This document shows, piece by piece, positions 40,050 to 52,100 of a DNA stretch of 64,000 nucleotides. The notes below the pieces were generated by a model. That model was given only the letters and a program-made list of their open reading frames with translations. It did no database searches and was not told the origin of the DNA. The DNA lies in the NCBI RefSeq assembly GCF_023053635.1, contig NC_086172.1, forward strand, positions 16,521,501 through 16,585,500, written 5' to 3'. Position 1 is the stretch's first letter; every line of letters begins with the position of its first letter. This DNA is from Elgaria multicarinata webbii. Lineage: Eukaryota > Chordata > Lepidosauria > Squamata > Anguidae. The translations under genes and the position numbers were made by a program.

Positions 40050-41205
40050 ACAATGTCAAACTCCTTCATATAGGAAAGAAAATATTGGTTCCTACAATTA
40101 GAATTCCAATCAGCAATATTCCAAAAGAGATGTTTTAAGGGAATATTTCCTTTCCCTTGATTTGCTCAATCAAATTCTGCAATTGAATCCAGACTGCCCA
40201 CCAACCCACGATTCCCCAAGACACAACTTTAGATAATGGTACTTGGAGGCTGGATAATCCCAAGGCTGGCCAATGTGAATTATTATGCTTGAGAGACAAT
40301 CTCACAGGGTTCTTCTGGTGGTTGCAAAGCGATCACATCAGTGTTTTAAAGGCTTGAACTTTTGTAATTTTTGTAAGTTACAGGGAGGGATGTTGGTTCA
40401 AAATCATATTTAATAGGGCCAATTGTATCTGAAATGTTTCCCTGCTCTCCAGAATGTGAAGAGATTATATTTTGGATTAAGCTAGGTGGTTTAGGATGTT
40501 TTTAGGATTTTAAATAACGTATACTATGTTTTTAATTCAGTTTTATGTAAGCTTCATCCCACGTACTTTTGTTCTGGTTCTCCCTCAAATTATCCCACTT
40601 TGCATATATAGCGGTTATATACAGTATGAAAGCTTACAAGCTTACACCTGTGCTGTAGCGCCTTGCTGTGATCTATTGATGTTTACTCTCACACCTTGTT
40701 GTTTTCACCATTGCCTCCGCCCACTGATCTCCTTTGTACCTCCCCCTACAGTTCTTTGGTTGGTGGTAGTTGCACACTGTGCCCTTCCTCCCTACGATTT
40801 TAATACATGTTGCCTAGGCTGCAGCCTTTCCCCTAACCCTGCCTAGAGGCTCCCTCCCTCCCTCCGTGGCTCCTCCTTAGGAAAAGCTCCCAGGCGCAGA
40901 AATAGGGGAAATCTTTCCAGCCCCCCATTCCCTCAGTTTCTCTCTCCTCCCAGCACAGACCAAGGGGAAGCATGTCATATTAGCAGTTGAAATCAATGGG
41001 ATTTACTTTTGAGTAAAGTAAATCTCATTGAAGATGCACAGCTTTACATGTTCAAAGGAATGAAAGTGTGATCCTACATTCCTCCGCACTAGCAGACTAT
41101 AAGCTCCAATGGATTTGAGGGAGGAAATGTAAATCCCCTAACCCTGCCTGGAGGCCCCCCTCCCTTCCTCCATGGCTCCTCCTTAGGAAAAGCTCCCAGG
41201 TGTGG
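40050..41205. other. Intergenic, mostly unassigned
   Basis: No gene is recognised. Around 40985-41085 there is a degraded relative of the 4274-4376 short repeat (GAAATCAATGGGATTTACTT). A CTCCCTCCCTCC-like stretch and a GGAAAAGCTCCCAGG block occur twice (about 40878 and 41187), pointing to a local direct duplication of about 310 bp. Confidence 0.4.
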
Positions 41206-41209
41206 AGAG

Positions 41210-41390
41210 GGGAATTTTTTTGTTTTTAATGGACCCCAGAATAGCTGTTTTTATAAGATTCTTTTGTTTTTATGCTTATGTTTTTAAACTTTGTATATTT
41301 GTTTTTAATGTTTTCTGTTTTAACTTTTGTAAACTGCCCAAAGAGCTTTGGCTATGGGGCGGTATATAAATGAAATAAATAAATAAATCT
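41210..41390 (+). mobile_element. L2 LINE 3' tail
   Basis: TTTTTAATGGACCCCAGAAT leads into AACTGCCCAAAGAGCTTTGG, GGGGCGGTATATAAATGAAA and an AATAAATA tail. This is the common L2 3' end. It abuts the LINE 5' monomers that start at 41391. Confidence 0.85.
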
Positions 41391-42330
41391 TTCTGCTTCT
41401 TGACTCAGAGCTGAGCAGAAGCAGAGAAGAGCAGCTGGCCCAGCTGAACTAGAAGCTAGAAAAGAAAGCCAGCTCCCAGAGAGCGAGCGAACAGAGAGCA
41501 AGTGAACAGGAAGAGCAAACAAGAGTTTGACAGGGGGAGTGTAGGGGAAGAGGAAACCAAGGCAAGGGGGAGAAGAGAGACCTCAAGGAAATCCAGGAGG
41601 CTGCCAATTCAAAGAGGCTGTGTGCTTGCCATATACTCCTAAGTGCTGAGTGAAGAAGTGAAGGGGGTGTGGTGAGAGTTGCTGCAGGGCCTGAAGAAGA
41701 AGGGGCCTGATTGCTAATTGTTCTCAGCAATCAGTACCCTGATTGCTGATTGTGCCTGAGGAGCCTGAAGGGGGTGTGGCCTGATTGCTGACCTCCCAGT
41801 GACTCATTCTGCTTCCTGACTCAGAGCTGAGCAGAAGCAGAGAAGAGCAGCTGGCCCAGCTAAACTAGAAGATAGAATGGAAAGCCAGCTCCCAGGAGCG
41901 AGCGAACAGGAAGAGCAAACTGAGGTTTGAGAGGGGAGGTCAAGGGGGAGGTCTCTAAGAAAAAGAAAAGAACAACAACAAAACAAAAAACAAAGGAAAA
42001 AAACAAAACCACCAAAAATATGTATCTTCTTTTCTCTTAAGACCTACTCATATAGTTGTACACCTTCAGAAAGAACAGGACAAGGCACAGGCAATTCCAC
42101 CATAATCTGAAAGGAAAAAACAAAACAGAAAAAGACAATATGGACAGAAAGGAGTCCCTAGTGCTGGTGACCTGCAAGGTGTGTGCAAGGTTCGTGTTCC
42201 TGCCTGAGAGTGACATGGCGTGCACCTGCAACAAGTGCAAGCTGGTGGCACTTTTGGAAGAAAAAATAAGGGGGGAGGGGGGCTCACCTGGCTCCGCCGT
42301 GGTCCATGCAGCGGACAGCAGAGCCAGTTA
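41391..42330 (+). mobile_element. CR1-type LINE 5' end: two 5' UTR monomers and ORF1 start
   Basis: A block starting TTCTGCTTCTTGACTCAGAG occurs at 41391 and again at 41807, a 416-bp period. The blocks AGCAGCTGGCCCAGCT and AAAGCCAGCTCCCAG are repeated in each. Downstream, ATG at about 42139 opens MDRKESLVLVTCKVCARF, followed by FLPESDMACTCNKCKLVALL. This is the CxxC...CxCxxC zinc-binding N-terminus of CR1-type ORF1, open for about 50 codons before sequence similarity ends near 42260. Such 5' ends are rarely retained. It ends about 0.8 kb before the RB1-like start codon. Confidence 0.75.
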
Positions 42331-42419
42331 AGGGGGGCTTATTCGGCCCTCATTTTGTCCCCCCTTTCCCATTTACCTGTCTCCACCGCCCGCCGTGGAG
42401 GCAAGTAAGTGGGGCAAGG

Positions 42420-42640
42420 TAGTCAAAATGGGGGGAGGAGGAGGAGCCGAGGGGAGGGGAGGAGGAGCTGGGAGGAGGAGGAGCGGGAGGAGAAGGAGGA
42501 GTCGTGGGGGGGGAGGAGGAGGAGCCGGGGGGAGGGAAGAGCCGGGGAGGAGGAGCCGGGGGGGGAGGGAGGAGCCGCGGGGAGGAGGAGCCGGGAGGAG
42601 GAGGAGGAGGAGGAGGAGGAGTGGGAGGGGCGGAGGAGGA
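42420..42640 (+). repeat. GGAGGA purine-rich low-complexity tract
   Basis: About 220 bp are nearly all G and A on the + strand, made of GGAGGA, GGGGGGAGG and GAGCCGGG units. Many runs of three or more G make it a strong G-quadruplex candidate. The frames across it are arginine/glycine/glutamate-rich artefacts of composition, not genes. Confidence 0.85.
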
Positions 42641-43114
42641 GCTCCGGAGGGGCTTTCGCGCGCAGCCCCCTCCTGGACTTCAGCGCCCCGCCCCGTTTCC
42701 CTGCTTCGTAAAGCGCAACCGCCGCAAGTTGGAAGGAAAACCCCAGAGCTAGGAAAAAGTGCAGAGAGAGAGAGGGGGGGGGCAGACGGAGAGGGACGGT
42801 CCTGGTTTTCCATTAAAGAACGAAAGCTGCCGCCCTCCGAGAGCGATGGGGGGGCTCTCTACGACGAAAGCGGACGCAGTTTGAACGAGGCGGCCGACGG
42901 CAGCCCGGCTCCGCGTGAGGTGCGGGTCCGGGCTGCGCGGGGCGGGGCGAGGCGGGGCAGGCATCCGGCAGAGGGCCCCTCCCCCTCCTAAACAGGAAGT
43001 GACGCGCGCTGTGGGCGAGCCGCGTTTTCCCGCGGTTTCGAGCGGGGCAAGCCCTGCTGCTGTTTGGCCTCTTCTGGCAGCGCCGTGAAGCCCGAGCTGG
43101 GAGTGTCCGGGGCG
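42640..43114 (+). promoter_or_regulatory. CpG-island promoter of the RB1-like gene with Ets/RBF-type and E2F-type sites
   Basis: CpG-dense sequence ends at the start codon. Two motifs stand out: GGAAGTGACG at 42995-43004 and TTTTCCCGCGG at 43025-43035, 80 bp before the ATG. From memory, the human RB1 promoter carries a GGAAGTGACG (RBF-1/ATF-type) site directly followed by a TTTTCCCGCGG E2F site. Here both are present in the same order and orientation, about 20 bp apart. No TATA box is seen. Confidence 0.7.
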
Positions 43115-46100
43115 ATGGCGGCAGCGAGCCCCCCAGGGAAAAGAGCAGCCGCGCCGGCGGCCCGGAGTGGCCCGGATCTCGCAGGGGACTTGGAAGCCGC
43201 CGCCGCGGCCCCTCCTGACAGGTCAGTCTCGGTGGCGGGGGCCCAGAGCTCCGTGAGCGCCGGGCGGGGCGGGGGAAGGCGGCTCTCCGCTCTCCGGCTC
43301 TGGGGTTTGTGTGTTGACGGAAACGGCGGCCACGGGGCGCCTTAAAGACCAACGGACTTGTCGCACTCTGACCTGGGTCTTCTGTACGTGCGAAGCGACG
43401 CGCAGAAAGCGCCCGGTGGAAGGCGGCGGGCCTAAGAAGAGGCCGAGGACGCCGCGGAAGCCGGTGCGAACGTCCACACGTCCCAGTGGAGATCGCGCTT
43501 GCGAGAGATGCTACCGATTTCGTCAGTAAGTTCAGATGACCCTATGAAAAGGAGGACAGGGCTCCTGTCTCTTTAACTGGCATAGAAAAGGGAAGTTCAG
43601 CAGGTGTCATTTGTTTATATGAGGAACCTGGTGAAATTCCCTCTTCATCACACCAGTTAAAGCTGCCCTCTTTTAAATCTGGCCACTCTAGTATAGCTCC
43701 TGCAGCTTTAAATGTCGTGATGAAGAGGGAATTTCACCAGGTGCTGTGTGCATACAAAAGACACCTGCTGAAATTCCCTTTTCTATGCAACTGTTAAAGA
43801 TACAGGAGCCCTGTCCTCCTTTTCATAGGGTCACCCTATTCTGTAGCGTTTTGGTGCTGAAATTCAGTGGCAAATAGCCAGGTGTTGGGTTTTTGTTGGC
43901 GTTGCCACCACTGAACCTGGCAAGAGCTTGGCCTACACAGGGGTTCAGGATTTCCTTGATTTATACAGTGCATACCAAGAGTGGTCCATATTAGTTTTAA
44001 TTTCTGGCCACAAGGAACAAATCACTTCAAATTCCCTCTTTTAAATCTGGTCACTCTAGTACAGCTTCTGCAGCTTTAACTGTGGTGATGAAGAGGGAAT
44101 TTCAGCAGGTTCTCCATATATACAAATGACTCCTTCTGAAATTCCCTTTTCAATACAACTGTTAAAGATACAGGACCCCTGTCCTCCTTTTCATACGGTC
44201 ACCTTAAGTAAGTAGGTCTTAGCACCAGGAAAATATAATACGGCACTATGGATATAAGGTTCACCTGCAGCAGATGCCTCGAAATCAGCTGCGGTGAATG
44301 CTCTGTAAAGCTTACACGAGTCTCATTTTTCCCTCCCTCTCAAGGATTGTTAAGCTAATCAGTAGTTTCCACACTTTGTTTTTTTCCCCTGTGCAGCACA
44401 GCAACCCTATTAAAAGAGCAAGTTGGGAACCTGTGTGGTTCCGCCCTCTTTCTTCCTTGGTAACCCTTGGGAGAAGGGAACAGGTGTTAAGGGGTGCTAG
44501 TGTTGGGCAAAAGGCGGGATACAAATAGATATACTACTACTATGGGTTAACCCTGAATCTGGATACTAGTCTCTCACCCAATTACAATTTCAGGACACTC
44601 ACCTGTTTCTAGTATCTTCCTTTGGGAGGATTTTTGCCCACCCCTCTAATGTTTTTTTACGTAAATTGGGAGTCTGCCAAATATGCAGAAGCCCTTGCTT
44701 TTCTGTGAGTGATCCCATTTTAGTTCCCTACTGGTCACTACAATGCTGAAGTTGGTTACTAGTTTCCACATACTTATTTGAGCAAACATTCGAAACTAAA
44801 CTCACTCAGTAAACCTCGCCCGCCTCCAGAATCTCAAAAATAATGGTTCTTCTACCCTATATGTAGGAGGGCAACAAGAGATGGTTGATTAGGACATATA
44901 TGCCCCTGAGTTATTCCAGGCAAACTGATGTCTGCTTCATTTTCCATAAATAATGTGTGCTACTAAAGCTAAATAGTAGCTCCATCTAACACATACAGAG
45001 GTGACCACACAATAAGGTTGGTTATCAGTTCCCACTTCCTTATTTGTGTGATAGTTCAAAGCAAAGCTCCTGCACCCCAAAATAAGTGTTGGATTGTCCC
45101 CATCAAGATAAACAATATTCTCCAATCAAAAGTCATTTTTGTGCAATGCATGTTAATGTGTGATGACCCCAAATGACAACTGCAGTTAAGCAGCTGGAGT
45201 TATGAACTACATGGTATGATTTGAACCATGCCAGTTACACACTGCCCTCTATCAGAACTGGTCCAGTGCTTTTTGTTGTTTGAGCTCAAATTGTCTGGAG
45301 GCACCTGGTTGGGAAAAGCTGATTTAATGTATTACACCCTCCCCCCCCCCCCCGACACACACCAGAAAGATCTTCGGATAGCTCCAATTGTTCCTAATGG
45401 ACCTTCTTGGAACTTCTTTATATATCATCCCTTTCCGAGCCCAATTCAAGCTGCTGGTTTTAACCTATAAAGCTCTACATGCCTTGGGACCACAATACCT
45501 GATGGAACGGCTCTCCCGACATGAACCTACCCATACACTGCGCTCAACATCTAAGGTCCTCTTCCGAGTGCCTACTCCCTCGGAGGATGGCAACAAGGGA
45601 GAGGGCCTTTTCGGTGGTGGCCCCCCAACTATGGAATGATCTCCCCGATGAGGCTCGCCTGACACCAACACTGTTATCTTTTAGGCGCCAGGTCAAGACT
45701 TTTCTCTTCTCCCAGGCATTTAACACCATTTAACAACGCTAAGTTTGTTTTTAACGGACCACCAGAACTGTTGTTTTTAAATGGATACTGTTTTTATATT
45801 GCTGTTTTTAAATTTTGTAGACTTTTAAAGTTTACTGTTTTTAACTTTTGTAAACTGCCCAGAGAGCTTCGGCTATGGAGCGGTATATAAATGTAACAAA
45901 TAAATAAATAAAACTCCAGAAACAATATCGGGTTAAAAACTTAAGAGTTGTTCAGGATCAGATCAGTGGGCTTTTTAGTGACTGTGTTGGTCTTCCTTGC
46001 CAATTTCCCACCTATTAAAACTGATAGCAGTGTGATCACTGTTTCTAATGAGTTAGACAACACTCACATTTCACACTAGGTCCCGACAGTACCATTTAGG

Positions 46101-49100
46101 ATTAAATCCAGGTTTGCCTCGCCTTTGGTCAGCTCTGTGATCCCTGACTACAGTCATTCAGGGAATCGAAAAATATAACCCTTTTGTCATAACTGGAACA
46201 TGCATTTATTCAATCAGTTTGGGGATAGTTGAAGTCATAGTTCCAATACTTTCACCCTGTTTAGATGACATGCTAAGCCATGGTGGTTAAGCATTTTAAG
46301 CTACATTATGGCTTAGTGTGTCTTGTGAACCATTCCTAAACATGGTGGCTACATATCCACAATTTAAACCTGCTCACTAACCATTTGCTGCAAAAGGGTT
46401 AGAGGCCTAACCATGGCTTACTGTATCATCTGAACAGGCCCATTCTCATTTGGAGGTATCGCTGATTTCATTTTCTTTCTCAAGATCATCCTGAATTTTC
46501 TGGTCTGAGAGACAATAGTATGTCCCCAGTACTAAATTGCCTTTAGAGCCTGGTATTGTTCTCACAGTGCTTCTGTGGAGAAGTCTGCTCCTTTAGGTGT
46601 TTTATTCTGTTTGACATATGGAAAAGTAGACTGGGAAAGGGCCTGTAAGACCTCCAGGTCCAACCTCCAGCTCAATGCAGCAATCCACATTAAAGCATAC
46701 CTGACAGATGGCTGTCCACATCTTGAATGACATTCGGGTGGGAGATTCCACTACCTCCCTAGCTAATTAGTTCCATTGTCCTACTGCTCTAACAGTCCAG
46801 TCATTTTTCCTGATGTCCAGCTGGAATTTGGATTCTTGTAACTTGAGCTCATTATTCTACATCTTGCACTCTGGGAGGATCAAGAAGAGTTCCTGGCCCT
46901 CCGCTGTGTGACAACCTTTTCAAGTAGTTGAAGAGTACTATCATGTCTCCCCTCCGTCTTCTCTTCAGGCTAAACATGCGCAGTTCTTTCAGTCTCTCCT
47001 CAGGGCTTTGTTTCCAGACCCCTGATCATCCTCATTGCCCTCCTCTGAAACCCCCTCCAGCTTGTCTGCATCCTTCTTGAAGTGTGGTCCCCAGTATTCA
47101 AGTTGAGGCCTAACCAATGCTGAATAAAAGGGAACCAGTACCCTGTATATTTTGGAAGCTATTAATGCATCCAAAAATAGCATTTGCTTTTTTAGGGGCT
47201 GCAACCCTCTTTTGCATCTGGTCACTCTAGTATGATGTTTAAACGTGCTACAGTCTCTCCTATTCTCAAGAAACCTACTCTTGATAGGCTATCTCTGTCT
47301 TAACTACCGACCTGTCTCTTTGTTGCCGTTTGTTTCAAAGATCCTGGAGCGTGTGGTCTACTCTCATTGTCTTGATTTTCTTTCTAGTAACTCTGCTCTG
47401 GATCCTTTTCAATCTGGATTCCGTCCTTTGCATTCCACTGAAACAGCCCTTACTAAGATTTCCAATGATCTTCTTACTGCCAAGTCTAAAGGCCATTATT
47501 CCGTTCTTATTCTCCTTGATCTAACTGCAGCCTTTGACACGGTTGATCATGATCTTCTTTTAGATTCCCTTCATGACCTTGGATTTTGTGGCTCTGTCTA
47601 TAACTGGTTTGCCTCCTATCTAGTGGGTCGCTCTTTCAGTGTGTTGGCTAATGGCAGCTCGTCTTCTTCTTTTCCCCTTTCTGTAGGGGTTCCGCAAGGC
47701 TCGGTGCTTGGTCCGCTGTTGTTTTCTTTATACATGTTGCCCTTGGGTAACCTTATTCAATCGCATGGCCTCCAATATCATCTGTATGCCGATGATACAC
47801 AATTATATCTTTCTTCTCCGGATCTTTCTCCTGATGTTCACGATCGTATCTCGGCTTGTCTTTCAGATATCTCAGCTTGGTTGCTTCATCGTCGTTTGAA
47901 ACTTAATATGGCAAAGACTGAATTGCTTGTTTTTCCTCCTAAACCTTCTCCTCATCTCTCATTCTCTCTTACTGTCAATGATGTTACACTTACTCCAGTC
48001 AAGGAAGCTCGTAGTCTTGGCTTTATATTTGATTCCTCGCTCTCCTTTATTCCTCATATTGAGGCAGTAGCTAAATCCTGTCGTTTTTTCCTGTATAATA
48101 TTGCCAGAATTCGATCATTTTTGTCTGTCTCTTCTACAAAGACTATTGTTCATGCATTGGTTATTTCTTGGTTGGACTACTGCAACCTTCTTCTCACTGG
48201 CCTTCCTTCTTCTCACATCAGTCCGTTGGTTTCTGTTCACCACTCTGCTGCTAAGATCATCTTCTTGGCTCGCCGCTCTGACCATGTTACTCCACTGATG
48301 AAATCTCTTCATTGGCTTCCAATTCACTTCAGAATCCAATATAAACTTCTCCTGTTGACCTACAAAGCTTTTCACTGTCTAGCTCCTTCCTATCTCTCCT
48401 CTCTCATCTCACACTATTGCCCCGCTCGTGCTCTTCGCTCCTCTGCTGCCATGTTTCTCACCTGCCCAAGGGTCTCTACTTCCCTTGCTCTGCTTCGTCC
48501 ATTTTCTTCTGCTGCCCCTTATGCCTGGAACGCTCTTCCAGAACATTTGAGAACTACAAGTTCAACCGCAGCTAAAAACTTTTCTTTTTCCTAAAGCTTT
48601 TAAAACTTGATTTTGTTCTGACTTTCTACTGTTAGTTTTACCCTACCCAGTGCCTGTTTACCCTACCCTGTGCCTGTTTGCATTCTCTTCCCCTCCTTAA
48701 TGTTTTATTATGATTTTATTAGAATGTAAGCCTATGCGGCAGGGTCTTGCTATTTAATGTTTTACTCTGTACAGCACCATGTACATTGATGGTGCTATAT
48801 AAATAAATAATAATAATAATAATGTCTGGCTGTTGTTTTAGTAATGTATTAGTTTTATATGTTTTAATTAGTTTTATGTATTTTATAATATTTTTGTATT
48901 CTATGTTGTTCCCCGTCTTGATCCAGAGGGAGACGTGGGTAAGAAATAAATATATTACTATATTATTAGTATTAGTATAGCTCTGGTAGCTTTAACTGTT
49001 GTGATGGAGGGAATTTCATGAGGTGCTGCATGCTATCTTTGACAAGGGCAAAAAGGGAACTACAGACCAGTCAGTCTGACATCCATCCCTGGGAAAATTT

Positions 49101-52100
49101 TGGAGCAGATTATGAAGAAGTCAATCTTTAAGCACTTTGAAAATAATGCAGTGATTGCTAGAAGCCAGCATGGATTTGTCAAGAACAAATCCTGTCAGAC
49201 TAATTTGATCTCATTTTTTGATCGGGTAACCTCCCTTGTAGACTTTGGAAATGCTGTGGACATAATACATCTTGACTTTGGCAAAGCTTTTGACAAAGTG
49301 CCCCATGACATTCTGATGAGCAAATTAGCTAAAAGTGGGCTGGATGGAACTGAAACTACTTCATTTTTTGTATGAGTAGGGTAGTTGTATTAGCTGAAAA
49401 TTATGCTATGTTTGTTTTTTAAATTTGATTTAAAAAAAAGAGAAAATCTTGAGTTCTTATTTCAGAGAAGCTGTACTGCAGGGATTTGGTCTGCAACACC
49501 CTGGAAGGAGGACAGAATGTCGCCATGATATGTGTCAGTTTTTTTTGTACAACATTATGACATCTGTAGTAAAGCGGCAGTGTAAAGTGTGTATTTCGTG
49601 TAATAAGTGTGTATTTCAGTATTCAATAGGAATACTGTAATGTAGGTCAAAAGCGAATACACTATGTGCTAAAGTGGTTTGCTATATTATATGCTCTTGA
49701 ATAAACTTTATAATCTTCTAAAGTGACTTAGTATACCTGAAAAAATGACATATTTCAGTCTGATGAATATATTTCTCTTTGTTAGGCTTACATTTGCTGA
49801 AACAGACTTCATTGCCCTATGTGATGCTTTACGAGTAACGGACAGTGTGAGAGTAACTGCTTGGAAGACTTGTGGAAAAGTGTCTACAGATGGATTTGAA
49901 GTGAGTATATAGTTTGCTTTTAAAAAATGTGATAGTCATTCATGTTAGCAGGCATTCATCATAATAAACTGTTAGGAATCGACTGAAACAGTAGCACCAA
50001 ACAAAACTTATTTGCACACAGCGTAAATGTAGAAATCCCTGGAAGGGTGTAGACTGAGCCTGTATCTGCATGTGGTAGCCAGATGGTCTCTTTCATTTTG
50101 TAAATACTGTTCAGATATTCATTTGTTACCGGGCAATTTAATGACTGGTTTTCTGTTACTGTATTGGTAATTTCAATAAAGGCTTATTGTTTTTGCTGGC
50201 CAATCCTGGTAGTAAAATCCAAGTTGTGGAATTTTAAGAAGTTGGATGAAATGCTGGACAAATGCCCATTCAGATTCATTTATTAAGATACAATTACAGT
50301 CTTATGACTTGCCATTATCATTGTTGAATAAAGTTATTCCACAGATTCTGCTCCTGCATGCATTGCTCTGAACAGAATTTACTCAGAGCCTCCTATTGCT
50401 ATGTCCTTCCCCCCTTTTTATATCCTAAGGGCAGTGGGGACAAAATCCTGGAAATAGTCTCTGAATATGACAGTAATCACCTGATTGATCAAGTTCAAAT
50501 ATTATTGAATATAAATAACTGGCTATGGGCTTGGCACTAGTAGATAATCCCTGTCCCAAATAATAACCTAAAATAATAGCTTTAGATGGACTGTGGTATG
50601 TGGTATAGCCTGGCCACTGTTTTTATCTGGTTGAGCTTTTATATTGTATTTTATATTATGGTTTTATACTGTTGTTTTATACTTTGAATGGTTTTAATTT
50701 TTGTGAACCGCCCAGAGAGCTCCGGCTATTGGGCGGTCTAGAAATGTAATAAATAAATAATTGTGATATTGGATTACTATAATGTGCTAAATGTAGGGCT
50801 GCCCCTAAAACTGATTTGAAAGTTGCAGTTAGTTGAGAATGCAGCATCTAGCTGGTGTGTTTTAGGTGTTTATTGAAAATGTCTATTTGCTTTGGCTTTC
50901 TCTCTGCCATGAGTATCAACCTCATGATATGTGTGAGGGTTTTGTATGTTTTGATAAAATAATAAATAAAATGGGTATTACTTTATAGATGTAGAGTGCT
51001 CTAGGGAGGTTATTGTAGAATAGGCTGTTCCCATGTCCACCAAAATTTCAATTAGGCACCCAGCCACCTCCAAGGAGACATGTGAACCCATGGTAACAAG
51101 ACAGAATCACAGACACACTAAACTCTCTGCTTCACTTAATGACCAATCAAGATCAGCCCCAATCCAAGCCCACACAGAATCATTCTCTTTCCAATTTCCT
51201 CTCAACAGAATACCTTCGATCCTGCTTCTTCCTTGTCCACACTCACACTGGCTTTTAGTGCCTAGTTTGCCCACAATGAAAAATACTTTTGTGCTTCTGG
51301 TTGCGCCGGCTGAAAGGCTTGAGCATGTGAATTCAGCCTTCCTGGCACAGCGGCTTCCCTATTTCGCCAGCCTGTTCAGCTGCAACTTCTCTAACCCTTT
51401 TGTTAACTGTAAAAAGCGTTTTCCATTTAATTCAAATTTCCCGGTTGATCAGGCTGAACAAGTCTGGATTTAATGAGTTTGGAATTTGAACAGGCTTCAG
51501 AGGAGAAAAGCTACATCAAAACTCTACTCTTTTTTACAATACAGTGCCAGTGAAACATAACAATACAAACAGCCCCAATTCCTTCTTTCTCTGGGAGGAG
51601 AAATCTCCCTCCCTCTTTCTTTCTCGGCTCCTGTCTTGTGGTCGCGGTGAGTGCATGCCTTGTTGGAGACACACGCACACGCACAGTACTTTCCTCTTTA
51701 ACCTTCTTTTTCACACATATCGTTCAACCTCCTTTCACCTTCTAAACCCCTGAATCTTTTCACTTTCTTACACCTTCAACAAAGACACAAGTTCCATCAA
51801 CACGTACAAAGACTTTAAATTCAAACATAAAACATCAGCTGGACTTCAAATCCTTTGCATTCTCAACAATTTGCCTGCATTTGTACCTTAAGAGACATAT
51901 ATGTATAACACACAAATGGAATCTGAACTTTTATTTGCACACTTACAAGATTCCCTGTCATTCTCTCACCACAACATTGCTTATTACATCCATTCTCTCA
52001 TATTTATTAATTCAAACAAGGGTTGAGGGACACAGTCCACACATCCCTTTTGCATTAGTTCCTCAAATGCATTTTCTTGCTCTAAACTGCTTCTGAATGT

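Noticed and set aside
42395-42991. Long + strand frame (198 codons) upstream of the RB1-like start, in the same frame
   Set aside because: It is a product of the GGAGGA tract: arginine/glycine/glutamate-rich, mirrored by a proline/leucine-rich frame on the other strand. It ends in a stop before the good ATG at 43115.
42813-43352. 179-codon reverse-strand frame over RB1-like exon 1
   Set aside because: This is a GC-rich shadow of the CpG island with no recognisable domain.
51033-51473. 146-codon + strand frame in RB1-like intron 2
   Set aside because: It lies antisense to the fossil retrovirus region and shows no domain; probably fortuitous.
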